Source: Ascidia mentula
Taxonomy: Eukaryota; Chordata; Ascidiacea; Phlebobranchia; Ascidiidae
DNA length: 64,000 nucleotides
Assembly: GCA_947561715.1 (NCBI GenBank)
Contig: OX387198.1
Coordinates: 18,975,645 to 19,039,644 of the forward strand
Direction: 5' to 3'
In this document: piece after piece, positions 1 through 9,578 of the stretch
Layout: every line of letters begins with the position of its first letter
Position numbering within the stretch: the stretch's first letter is position 1
The notes under the pieces: generated by a model
Told to the model about the DNA's origin: nothing
Database searches by the model: none
The model's input: only the letters and a program-made list of their open reading frames with translations
Position numbers and translations under genes: made by a program

Positions 1-232
1 TCACATTTCTCGTATGTTATGTTGTGTTTACGTGGCATCTGTATTTTTATTAACGTCGAGTAATACGCCACGAACCCATTTCAACATACGGCGGATAACG
101 CGCTGTTTATTGTATGCACGGAAGACAGCTAAATATCCGGCTATTCAAATTACGTGACCCTTCCATCAACACAGCTGTCTTTTTAAATGAGTCACGTATC
201 AGTCCGAACCCAAACGACCCTGTATGCGTTTT

Positions 233-241
233 CTATATAAG
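233..241 (+). promoter_or_regulatory. TATA-box-like promoter element
   Basis: The sequence TCTATATAA lies about 320 bases upstream of the first candidate coding exon of the microexon gene. Transcription would start near 260-270. Just downstream are short direct repeats of the type ATAGAGTCAC (about 273-325). The motif is seen; its use as a promoter is inferred from position only. A very short upstream reading frame (ATG CAT TAA at about 427) lies in the presumed leader. Confidence 0.35.
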
Positions 242-559
242 CCACACATCTTTGGGTAAAACAGGGAGTCATATAGAGTCACATAGAGAAATATAGAGTC
301 ACGGAGAGTGGTATAGAGTCATTTAAGTCAAGACATTAAGTCGATAATTTTCAAGCCAAACAGACATACATTTTAGTACGCGTGGTTTGTATAACGTTTT
401 ATTGTAATATTCGTGCGACTGTTATTTATGCATTAAACCGACAGATTGACTTTGGTTTAGATAGTAGCCTTTTTATCAGGAGTCAGATATACGGCAGTGT
501 TAGTTTTTTGTGTAGACGTTTTAAATAACGCCCTACACTGCTTTGAACGTTACAGCAGA

Positions 560-3500
560 ATGAAGGACTTTCAACGTAAGTTCTTTTTGTCTTAAATTTT
601 AGATTTGATTAACCCACTGCCTATTATTATAGTTGGCTGCCCAGGCACTCCTTCGATGAGTTAAAGAGGTATGTAGTGTTTTTTTGTGCCATAAAGGGAA
701 ATTGGGACCCTGCAGTTGCAGTAGCAATTTCCTAAATTGCAGTATTAAGTTTGCCTAGTTACAATGAATATGATAATTATTGTTGTTTCTTGTGCAGAGA
801 AGGGAAGATAAGGCCAGATGTAAGTAAATAATGCATTATTCACATATTATTGCTACAAAACGTGCAGTGCATACAAAAAATATTGATTTTGCAGATGGCT
901 GAATAAGAAGGAGTTTTTTCAAAGGGTAAATTAAATTTTTATTGCTGGATTCTTATTTAGAAACATTTTTCACAGGAACAAATTAAAACATAGTGTAGCT
1001 TAAAAATAAAAGAAGTATTATATTTAAATATACTTGTTGCACCATTCCTCATTCAAACTACTTTATACAATCGGCTATTACATGATGTTAGCAATAATTT
1101 TATAGAACGCAAACATGAGAGGAAGGGTAAGTTGCAATTATGTTGTAATGTAAGTAATTTTGAAGTATTTGTAGTTGCTTAAGGTTTTGTGTTGCAGGGG
1201 CAGAGGCTTTTCTCAACAAGTAAGTGGCAATATTTAGCTTTCGTGTGTGTTTTGTCATATTTATCACAAAAATGTTTTAGGGTCGAAGCTCCCAACTACG
1301 TGTAAGTATTGATATCCTTAAGGCCGGGTCCACACAGAAACTGTCGCGAGCGTAGCGTACGCCCGCGCGCTGGCGCATTGGCTTCCACACAGAGAGAGAA
1401 ACTTTGGGCTGGCGAGCTCGCGCGCTGGCGGAAAGAAAAAATCGGCGTCCTCACTCACGCTCGGCGTATTTTCGCTGCCAGTTATCACACTTGGTGCTTT
1501 GTTTTGTATGGCGTTCAAAATGTGCTGTTTATTACCCAAGACATTACGGCCGTGGTGAATGCTGGTGTTAATGATGAGAAAGTGTTAAAAGGCAAAAAGT
1601 ATTGCATTAATCAAAACCATTACCAAGAACAACTGAAGTATGTTTGGCTGGTTTTGCACAACTCATGCAATTACCACATTCACAAGGCCCTGTTTAAAAA
1701 CTTTTGCCTGCATCTACAATGGAACAATAACACCAAATGAAACCTTTTTATTTTGTGGAATTGACTAAAACACAAATGAACAAGTAATACGAGAAATGAA
1801 AAGTTACTGGTTTGAAATCAATGGCGGATATTATGATCATTATGTTTATTAGGACTTTAATCACTGGAGTAGTTGTCATGGTGAACTGGTATTCTTTCAT
1901 GTTATTGAATTTATTGGGTTCCTTTTTAAATTTTTCTGAACAATGCTGCTAAGTTTTGGCAACGAGTGCTGAATAAACACAGAAAAATGTATAGGCAACA
2001 TTGAAGAAAACCTCGCAAAGAAATAAGAGCACATATTTTAGACAAATATACAGTATCATGAAACCATACAATGTATCACTTAATTAAAGCATCACATCAC
2101 ATGCAATTTTTAAAGCTAAACAGTAGATGATGCAAAAGATAACTATACCAAATATAACAATTCAACATTTTGAAAACATGAGCAACCTTTATTATGGTAT
2201 GAGCAAAACCAGCAACATTTTCTTAAACATGTTGATTGTTAGTGGATGCATGTTCATATTCCAATGAAAAATACTTCACTTTAAAATAGAAAGGAGGCTT
2301 GCTCAAAGCATTTCAAATAAAACCACATGAACTACTGCTCCAAAAGATATTGAAATCATGTCTAAATATCCATTAGTTTATTGGTTTTTAGGTGAATTGG
2401 CCAGCAAGAGCACAATTTACATTTTCTATTTAAACAGCTTTTTCACTAGCTAAATGGAAATACCTAAACTATGCAAAAGCTGAAACCTGGAAGATATAAA
2501 CATGTCATATAAACATGTATAATCAACGTGTAAATTATCTTGATAAGTTGATTTTGCCCTTCTACATAAAACTAGACATGTTCTTTTGAAGCGTTAATTC
2601 AACTAAAACTGTTCTTACAACTTTATAAAGCTAACATGATTTAACAAATTTCTATTTTGGTTTCAAAGGTAAAATGTCTTGTTAATTAAAGTTTTTAAAA
2701 AAAAACAGTTTGTGATTAATTTTCGAAAGTAATTAAACTCAAAAAATACTCTAGACCACATCAAACTTCCACTTACAACACCTATACCTTCGACCCACAA
2801 CCTAATTCCAAAGCTTGCGGGCGTGAGCTAAATCAAAATGATTTCGCCGGCGTATACGCTCAGCGGCAAGTCGCGGGCGTATTACGCCGAACGCTCGCAA
2901 GCCCGCGACCTCTTGTGGGCGAAAGTATACGCCCGCGGCAATGAAACAAACAAAGAATCCGCCGGCGCAAAGCGTGTGGACCCGGCCTAAGATCTTTTAC
3001 AACCCATTAGTATTTATTTTTTTTAATTTATTGAACACATTTCTTATTTCCATTTGAAACTTCACAGCAGAGAAGCCCGTCTGTTAGAGTAAGTGTCATT
3101 AAACTACATTAAATTATTTATATTGGAAATTCTAAATTTGTTTTATTTTTGCATATCTTCACAGCAGAGAAGCCCGTCTGTTAGAGTAAGTGTCATTAAA
3201 CTATATTGAATTATTTCCATTGGAAACTCTAAATCTGTTTTATTTTTGCATATCTTCACAACAGAGAAGCCCGTCTGTTTGAGTAAGTGTCATTAAACTA
3301 TATTAAATTATTTCCATTGGAAACTCTAAATCTGTTTTATTTTTGCATATCTTCACAACAGAGAAGCCCGTCTGTTAGAGTAAGTGTCATTAAACTACAT
3401 TAAATTATTTCTATTGGAAATTCTAAATTTGTTTTTTTTTGCATATCTTCACAGCAGAGAAGCCCGTCTGTTAGAGTTAAGTGTCATTAAACTATATTAA

Positions 3501-3852
3501 ATTATTTCCATTGGAAACTCTAAATCTGTTTTATTTTTGCATATCTTCACAACAGAGAAGCCCGTCTGTTTGAGTAAGTGTCATTAAACTATATTAAATT
3601 ATTTCCATTGGAAACTCTAAATCTGTTTTATTTTTGCATATCTTCACAGTCGAGGAGCCTTTCGGGTCCCAGGCCAAAACGTGTAAGTAATGACCCCTTT
3701 TTTTGACAATTGTGGTGGTTAAACTTGTGTACGTGTTTTGCAGGCGAGAAGTCTTTAACGTGAGTGGAATGAGTTTTCACGAAACCTTTTTTTAAACAAT
3801 GTGTTTTTCTTGCCAGGTCTGCAAAATAAAATTCGTTTCGTTTTATTTGTGA
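560..3852 (+). CDS. candidate microexon gene, hypothetical repetitive peptide of about 93 residues
   Basis: I do not recognise the product. Thirteen short exons bounded by AG...GT sites give one unbroken frame: 560-575, 1106-1126, 1198-1219, 1281-1301, 3068-3088, 3165-3185, 3265-3282, 3362-3379, 3455-3475, 3556-3573, 3650-3682, 3744-3759 and 3817-3852, starting ATG and ending TGA. All use GT donors and AG acceptors; the donor after 3475 (GTTAAG) is the weakest. From exon 4 to exon 11 every junction has the same phase, so exons can be skipped or duplicated without frame loss. The peptide is charged and repetitive. The middle is six copies of a six- or seven-residue word of the REARLL / EARLF kind, preceded by related words (AEAFLN, VEAPNY) and followed by RGAFRV and REVFN. 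No signal peptide is evident; the tail is hydrophobic-aromatic (KFVSFYL). The organisation recalls the micro-exon genes of schistosomes, but no homology is claimed. It could also be non-coding or a decayed gene. Confidence 0.5.
633..925 (+). other. additional candidate microexons (633-668, 798-819, 895-925)
   Basis: Three more short segments are flanked by good splice sites: TATTATAG / GTATGT, TTGTGCAG / GTAAGT and TTTTGCAG / GTAAAT. Joined after the ATG exon in the frame used by the rest of the gene they bring stop codons. The first two are open together in another frame (WLPRHSFDELKR, then EGKIRPD). They may be alternative, untranslated or frame-ending exons, or belong to another transcript. 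RNA evidence would decide. Confidence 0.3.
1322..2987. mobile_element. PIF/Harbinger-type non-autonomous element in an intron
   Basis: A 14-base perfect terminal inverted repeat, GGCCGGGTCCACAC, stands at both ends, with a 3-bp TAA duplication outside (1319-1321 and 2988-2990). A 3-bp TWA duplication with GG-starting ends is the PIF/Harbinger signature. Both subterminal zones are rich in CG-containing words such as CGCCCGCG. No transposase is visible in the AT-rich interior; reading frames at 1309-1740 cross the left end and are not credible. The element lies between microexons ending at 1301 and starting at 3068, so it would be spliced out with the intron. Confidence 0.8.
3045..3650 (+). repeat. 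tandem array of six 97-bp units, each holding one microexon
   Basis: Six near-identical units with a period of about 97 bp carry the block AGAAGCCCGTCTGTT between a TATCTTCACA(G/A)CAG acceptor and a GAGTAAGTGTC donor. Units alternate between two sequence classes. Units 1, 2 and 5 have ACAGCAG, which allows a 21-base exon; units 3, 4 and 6 have ACAACAG, which allows only an 18-base exon. The intronic parts are as well conserved as the exons, so the duplications are recent and include intron sequence. The following exon at 3650 begins with a diverged version of the same word. Confidence 0.9.
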
Positions 3853-3859
3853 CTGTGAC

Positions 3860-4335
3860 TGTTTTAATAAGTTAAAAAAGTCAAAATTAAAGTGCATATG
3901 ATACGGTCAAAACAACTTTGTGTAAAACTAAAGGTACATCGACAACAAACATATATACAAAGTTTTTTAGGTCTACGTGAACTAAAACATGTATAACTGC
4001 ATAAAAAGTAGCGGCGACCAAAAATCATAAATATCATTACATGAAATGTGACGGTTTATAATGGACGAAAGTGCAAAAGAACAAGAGAAACAAAATGTGG
4101 TCACTATAAATAGTTTCAAACGACCAGCACGAGTCATACAGACAACTACGTAGATGAACAATACGCACAAGAAATAAAATGGCATGGGCATTGATAAAGG
4201 AACTGGAGAGATATACTTTACTTTATAGTCAAACAAGAAAGTTCCAACCACGCCCTAGAGGCCTTTCTTATGTGGTCGCTGACCGTTTTGGTAACCCAGA
4301 CGCCTCGCCAATAGCCATATGAAACTGGGAAGAAA
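3860..4335. other. gap, no gene seen
   Basis: AT-rich sequence after the end of the microexon gene. A stretch at about 4142-4190 resembles one at about 30068-30115 (shared word AGATGAACAATA followed by AAGAAATAAAA), so it is probably part of a dispersed repeat. No coding signal is seen. Confidence 0.4.
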
Positions 4336-4339
4336 TATC

Positions 4340-4497
4340 ACTCTGCGGAAGTGTTACACCTCTCAGAAAGAGCCGGATTGGTCAAGTTTACCATCACTCA
4401 TTGAGTGTTACACCGTTTAGGTCAAAGCCCAAATGGTACGGTATGAAATTCACCCCGCAGAAGTGTTACACCTCTCAGAAAGAGCCTGATCGGTCAG
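4340..4497. repeat. pair of about 42-bp direct repeats
   Basis: The block AAGTGTTACACCTCTCAGAA followed by AGAGCC and GATCGGTCA (or GATTGGTCA) occurs at about 4345-4383 and again at about 4458-4496. A partial echo, GAGTGTTACACCGTTTAGG, lies at 4402 between them. It sits just outside the 3' end of the MULE coding region and may be its subterminal sequence. Confidence 0.6.
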
Positions 4498-4604
4498 TTT
4501 TTTGTCACACAATAAAACCCGATAAAATATACAATAATTAGTGCAAATTGCTTTTTTACAATGATAATAAAATTCTTAATTGGCAAAATTTCAGTCATGT
4601 CAAT

Positions 4605-5567
4605 TTACAATGTGCATGCAAATCGTTTATCCTCTTCTGCTTGCTTCTGTGATAAACCCACACATTTCATGTGAAACCATTGACCACATTGAGTGCACTC
4701 AACCCAAAGAGTGTTCATGGTTTCGTCCTCTTCAGCTTCACATGCTTTACAGGTGTCTTTATCATTTGTGCCTTCGAGGCATTTGCCAGCAATTACTTTG
4801 AAGATTTCGGTTCGATAATTATATGTGCAAACATTCTGCTGAAGACTTTTGTCTGTTGCTAGCCATTTGGCATACATACAAGTCATAACTCCACAGCTTG
4901 ATCCATCCAACTGTTGTGTTCTCTGTGGAGTTTCTATAGTGGTAATATTCCAACCAAATTTGGTTGTTAAAAGATAATTCACCATATCTTGTGCAGTCCA
5001 AACATTGTTATCAGTTTCTACATCAGGCATTGCCAAAGGGTCTATATAAAGCATTTTGTGGTTGGAGATGTCAATGACAAGTAAAACCCAATGAAACCCG
5101 GAAGGATTCCATGGTATAAAAATCTTTTGTTTCACCTTTAAATTCACCCCTTCCCAAACTTTTTTGATTGAAGCTTTCCTCTGTAATGTTTGAGCCACAG
5201 TAGAACAAACATATAGGGTGTGTTGGTGCTTGTTAGTTAATTGCCATAGGTAGCTGTTGATAACTTCATCAAAAAGCCAACCGACATTGAATCTGCTGTC
5301 ATGCCTTTTAAGTTCACATACTTCAGCTGGCGGCAATGCATCATCCAGAGATTTCAACTCCAACAAAGAAATTGAATGAGGGCCATTTTTTAAAATTTTA
5401 TTGGAAGGTTTAAAGCCCTTAATATGAGCTGTGATGCTTTGTTGCACCAATGACTTTGTGTTCTCTACTCTATCCATAAAATCATCATTAAAAGATTCAT
5501 TTTTGTCACAAGCGTTTGCCTTCTGTGGTGTCCTTTGTTTTACATTTTTCTTGACTAAAGGAAACAA
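4605..5567 (-). CDS. Ulp1-type (C48) cysteine protease with C-terminal PHD finger, transposon-borne
   Basis: The 320-residue frame contains a Ulp1/SENP-like catalytic domain at about residues 95-260: histidine 159 in GFHW, aspartate 176 in YIDP, and QLDGSSCG around cysteine 225. These match the His-Asp-Gln-Cys set of this family, which removes SUMO or related modifiers. A PHD-type zinc finger follows (C273, C276, C291, C294, H299, C302), although the frame ends shortly after and the last zinc ligands are not complete. MULEs in several eukaryotes carry Ulp1-like domains, so this is read as a transposon gene rather than a host protease. The frame probably began in upstream exons; the first ATG here is only the first one available. 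Confidence 0.7.
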   Translation of the reverse strand: MFPLVKKNVKQRTPQKANACDKNESFNDDFMDRVENTKSLVQQSITAHIKGFKPSNKILKNGPHSISLLELKSLDDALPPAEVCELKRHDSRFNVGWLFDEVINSYLWQLTNKHQHTLYVCSTVAQTLQRKASIKKVWEGVNLKVKQKIFIPWNPSGFHWVLLVIDISNHKMLYIDPLAMPDVETDNNVWTAQDMVNYLLTTKFGWNITTIETPQRTQQLDGSSCGVMTCMYAKWLATDKSLQQNVCTYNYRTEIFKVIAGKCLEGTNDKDTCKACEAEEDETMNTLWVECTQCGQWFHMKCVGLSQKQAEEDKRFACTL

Positions 5568-5576
5568 AGTGGTTAC

Positions 5577-5864
5577 TTAGTGCAGTGGTCGCATAAGGTT
5601 GGCAAACTGCCCAACTCGTGAAGAAAATGGGTTTGGCTTTGGTCGCTTGCGAGGCAACTCATCATGAGAACCCTTTTCAGGAAATGTAGGCTTTCGTTTT
5701 CTCCTCAAAGACTTCAGCTCAGGGGTTTGAGTAATTCTAAACCCGGAATCATATGAACATGCTTCAGAAAACTTGGCAATAACTGCATTGACATCAGAAA
5801 TGCCTTCATCCAAAACCTGCTTGGAGCGGACATCATAGGAGAGGTCCATCAAATGTTTCACCAA
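5577..5864 (-). pseudogene. MULE ORF segment between SWIM and protease parts
   Basis: A 95-residue frame with a basic stretch (LRRKRKP, LPRKRPKP) that looks like a linker or nuclear localisation region. It overlaps the SWIM-containing frame by a few bases in another frame; a one-base shift near 5880 would account for this. It ends just before the protease frame. No domain is recognised. Confidence 0.4.
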
Positions 5865-6322
5865 ATCAATAAACTGTTGGTGGCTTTGTTTGCGGCCGCT
5901 GGTTTTGTCACTTGCAATGTTTTTTTAGGTTTGTTGAGAATTGATTGGTGGGCACAAGAAAAATTGATTTCTTTATTCTCAGTCACAGAATTTGAAACAG
6001 ATTCGACTGAAAGTTTGTTTACAACAGCAGGATCCAAAACCATGTAAACAGAGTTGCTGTACCATTCTGGCAGACTATGCCATCCCACATCTGCATACTT
6101 GTCAAATATTGCAAACATATGCTTGCATGGTAAAAAATTTCGCAAAAAGTCATGACATGTGCATTTGGGAAAATTCCTATCGTTACCAAATTTTACAGAG
6201 TATATTTCAGAAGTTGAGCTGCTTACTACAGTAAACAGGCCTTCTTTTTTACATATTAAACTTGCCTGAATGTTTGCAGATTCTCCAATACGCTTGATGC
6301 AATGTGTAACGTGCTTTTTCAA
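5858..6322 (-). pseudogene. MULE transposase C-terminal part with SWIM zinc finger
   Basis: The translation includes CTCHDFLRNFLPCKHMFA, the C-x-C...C-x-H pattern of the SWIM zinc finger found at the C-terminus of Mutator-type transposases. The first dozen bases at the high-coordinate end belong to the adjoining BEL LTR; MULE sequence begins at the CAATG duplication. The frame closes shortly after the linker. Confidence 0.75.
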
Positions 6323-6759
6323 CGGATCGGCGGCGTTACACGCTACACAGCAGTTTTGGCCTTTATTCCAAATGTGTTAAAAACGCGTCCCAGTTCTCCT
6401 AGGTAGTGGCCAAGCCCGCAGAACACAACAGACACTTGTATTCAATACAACAAAAATGACCAGCACAACACCAACGGAACAGGAACGGTTTCTATCAACA
6501 AAAAGAAACACAATTGTACATACGGTTTGCAAACATTCTACTACACTCACCAAACTGTTTTGCGACCGATCTATCAGCAGGCACAGGTTGCCCGTTGCGA
6601 AATCACATTCACAATCTGCATCAATCAGATGCCGGCAAAACTTCCAAAGGTCACAGTTTTTAGAGATAAACACAGTTATCAGACGTAAACATTATCTACG
6701 CCTTATTCAAGTAGAATCCTTATTCAAATAGAATCAGGTTAAAGCACATGCCAAAAAAC
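6305..6759 (-). repeat. 3' LTR copy of BEL family 1
   Basis: It matches the right LTR from 9579 to about 9998 almost base for base, including TGTAACGTGC at 6305 and GCACATGCC near 6750. Two spliced-leader words stand in tandem at 6702-6734. The inner boundary is approximate. Confidence 0.75.
6702..6734 (-). other. two tandem spliced-leader words inside an LTR
   Basis: In minus-strand reading, ATTCTATTTGAATAAG (6734-6719) is followed by one G and then ATTCTACTTGAATAAG (6717-6702), which differs at one base. The first is identical to the 16-nt spliced leader of Ciona mRNAs. The partner LTR of the same element has only one copy at this place. Confidence 0.85.
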
Positions 6760-6782
6760 CAATTTTTACAGCGAACAAAGAT

Positions 6783-7241
6783 TCACAACTCATTCTCCTG
6801 CGCGGGGATCACCACGCAGAGTTTAGTGATGGGTCTCTTGAGGAAACCGCCGGCCGTCTTCACTGCAACGCTCCTCACCACCTGGTGTTTATCATGGAAT
6901 AGTTCGGTGACTTTTCCAAGAGGCCATCGACATCGTGGAGCAGAATCATCGACGAGTAGCACAACATCACCTTTGGAAAGATTACTTCTCCTGGTGTGCC
7001 ATTTTTGTCTGGAGATGATTGTCCGGGGGTACTCCCTCAGCCATCGTTGCCAAAACTCATCGGCAACATGCTGAACCAGGCGGTATCGGCGTCTGGCGTA
7101 GCAATCGCTCGGGTAGGTCATCGTCGGCGGCAATCCCACCGATGGGTTAATTCTTAATAGGTGGTTTGGCGTCAAGGGCATGTATTCACCAACTTCCAGG
7201 GAAACTTCAGTTAGAGGTCGTGAATTTATGATGTTCTCCAC
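6783..7241 (-). mobile_element. BEL family 1 integrase C-terminal region
   Basis: INSRPL, LTPNHLLR and RRRYRLVQHVADEFWQRWLREY are the hallmark blocks of the BEL/Pao integrase tail. The frame ends shortly before the 3' LTR. Confidence 0.8.
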
Positions 7242-7681
7242 CTCACGCCCCTGCCTGTACCAATAAGTAATGTGACAGACCCACCTTTGATTTGCGGTAA
7301 ATGTACTCCCTTCAGATGCTTGGGACGAACAGGTGTTCCAAACTTTGGGACATGCTCAGGCGGGACAGGGATTTCGTCAAGTAACGTCACTTCCGGTAAA
7401 TTGAACTCCTCTCCTCCCCTCAAGGGCAGTACTGACATGGAGATTTTCACGGTGTTCAGCTCCTTTGCACCATTGATCGAACCGAGCTGCATACGAACGG
7501 GTTCGCCTTCTACCTCAACATCCAACATGTTGATCAGCCGTTTCTCACAGAAGGTTTTGTCCGAACCAGTGTCCAGCAGAGCATGTGTTTCAATTTCCTT
7601 GTCCCCGACGCGGACTCGAACAGGAACAATGTCTAACCAAGCGGACAATGAGTTGCTACCATGACAGCCCACGGTATTCAA
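7226..7681 (-). mobile_element. BEL family 1 aspartic protease region
   Basis: The block ALLDTGSDKTF is the aspartic protease active-site motif, in the context typical of BEL/Pao polyproteins. It lies directly after gag. Confidence 0.75.
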
Positions 7682-9531
7682 GCAACTACCCTGCGTAAAG
7701 ACGCCGAGTCATTTCCATTTTTGTCCTCCGAAGATGCGTCCGTCGGTCGAGGTCTCGCCGGATTGTGCAGTAGCACATGATGGTATGCACTTCCACAACC
7801 TTCCTCATCGCAAACCGTCTCACTGCTACAATCGACAACCATGTGTCCCACTTCAAGACACCGGAAACACAAACCTTTCGCTCGCACAAATTGTCGTCGC
7901 TCACGATGCGATTTTCGTTTGAACGCATAGCAGACGACGAGGTCATGCGGCTTTGCACAACAAGGACACGGTTTCTTTCGTTGTGTTGACTGTTGTTCGT
8001 TCTGCACCGATTTCTGTGCACTAGTAGTAGCAATGGCGTTGTATGACGTCGCCTTTTGTCGTTTGATACCTTGATTCTTTTCAGGGCCTGAAGGAAAGAG
8101 ACCTTTCCCATATATCGAGTTGGCTTCCTCACTCTGCTTTACAACGAAATTTGCAAAATCCACGAAACGCGCGACTCTACCCGTTTCCCTTTGCAATGCA
8201 ACAGATACAGATACCCACTTACATTGCATCTCCACAGGTAGCTTGCTAGCAATAGCAACAATAAAACCGACGGAATCTACGGTAGACATACCAGTGATTT
8301 CCTCCAATGATACGCAGCATCTCTTAAGGAGGACGGCCAACTTTTCCAAACCGTTGGGGTCGTTTCGTCCAATCTTCGGACTTTCTTGCAACTTCCTCTC
8401 GCAGCAACGAGCGATGATATGTGGTTGACCATAGCGTTCGTACAATTCTTTCCAAGCAAGTTCGTAGCTGATTGCAGGGTTGGAGGATGACGTATAGTGC
8501 CTCAGCTTTTCATTGGCACTCGGTGTGCAATGTTGCAGCAAGTATGTAAGTCTTAAATCATCACAGTCCAATCTGCTAGCAATATGAATTTTGTATCGAT
8601 TTGCAAATGACCAATAGTCCATAGGGTCCCCATCAAACTTTGTTATTTGTGGTTTTGGCAGAAAACGTTCACCAACCTCCGTATAATGAGGTCTAAACTG
8701 TGTCGTAGAGGTATGTCCATTATGTGGCGAGTAAATGTTATCACGTGGTACCTTTTGGCGACTAGGACGTTCGAATTCCTTGAGCTTCATTTCATTTGGT
8801 TTAGGATCTTCGATCACTAATTCTTCAGGATCCTTGGGACACACTGTGTCTTTCCGGAGTTCGTATTTTAACGAACAAACACTCCCAACTTCTTCCCATG
8901 CGTTCAGTTCGGCTTCTGCTAATTCTAACTTCCGTTGAGATTCGCGATCAGCGATTTCAGCTTCCAATTTTCGTTTAGCTAGTTCTCGTTCAGCTTCCAA
9001 TTTTCTTTCTTCTAGTTCTCGTTCAAGAGTGAACTCGGCTTGTTTTAATTCCTCTTCTTTTCGTTCTTCATCTTGCTTGCGTGCTAAACGAGCAAGATTT
9101 AGCTTCACACGACTTTCCTTTAACTTAATACTGTATGTCGAGCTCCTAGAAGATCTTACGCTCCCAGTGTGAATAGTGGATTCACATCGTTTCGACGTTC
9201 TACTTGCGGGCGGTGAACGGCTACCAGCTTCCGAGACAGGCACCGGTGTTCAAATGTCTCGCAGCCACTGCCTGACGCGAGTGTCAAATTCGTTCTTGCC
9301 TCGAACACAATCCCTTTTTCGAGACACACTTCCCGGCATCGTGGCCTCATCGGACATATCTTCACACAGGTTCATAACCTCGGTGTAGCTTGCTTCTACG
9401 GCAAGCAACGCTTCTTGCAGTTTTTCCTTTTCGCGGTTGAACATCACCCTCTCAGCATCGAGGTAATCATCTTGTAACTGTTTTAATGCACAGCCAAGCC
9501 GTTTTCTCTTCTTCTTTGTCAGGACAGGCAT
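7678..9531 (-). mobile_element. BEL family 1 gag region
   Basis: Two reading frames (9250-9531 and 7678-9243) cover a gag of the BEL type: an N-terminal coiled-coil, a long Glu/Lys/Arg-rich coiled-coil, a conserved FDGDPMDYWSFANRY block and a distal zinc-knuckle zone (CFRCLEVGHMVVDC). These are structural proteins of the retroelement particle. Treated as a fossil part. Confidence 0.75.
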
Positions 9532-9578
9532 GTTGTGACGTCACAAACGGTTGTAACAATGACAGTTTGAAACTTGTA

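Noticed and set aside
1309-1740. A 143-codon frame at the left end of the Harbinger-type element
   Set aside because: It crosses from host sequence through the terminal repeat into the element, has no recognised domain and is in the CG-rich end zone where frames stay open by composition.
3045-3650. 97-bp repeats as a CRISPR array
   Set aside because: The host is a eukaryote, the whole unit including the supposed spacers is conserved, and each unit has splice borders.
7272-7664. Plus-strand frames across the BEL coding region (also 8120-8428 and 6748-7074)
   Set aside because: They are shadows of the minus-strand gag, protease and integrase frames and lack domains.
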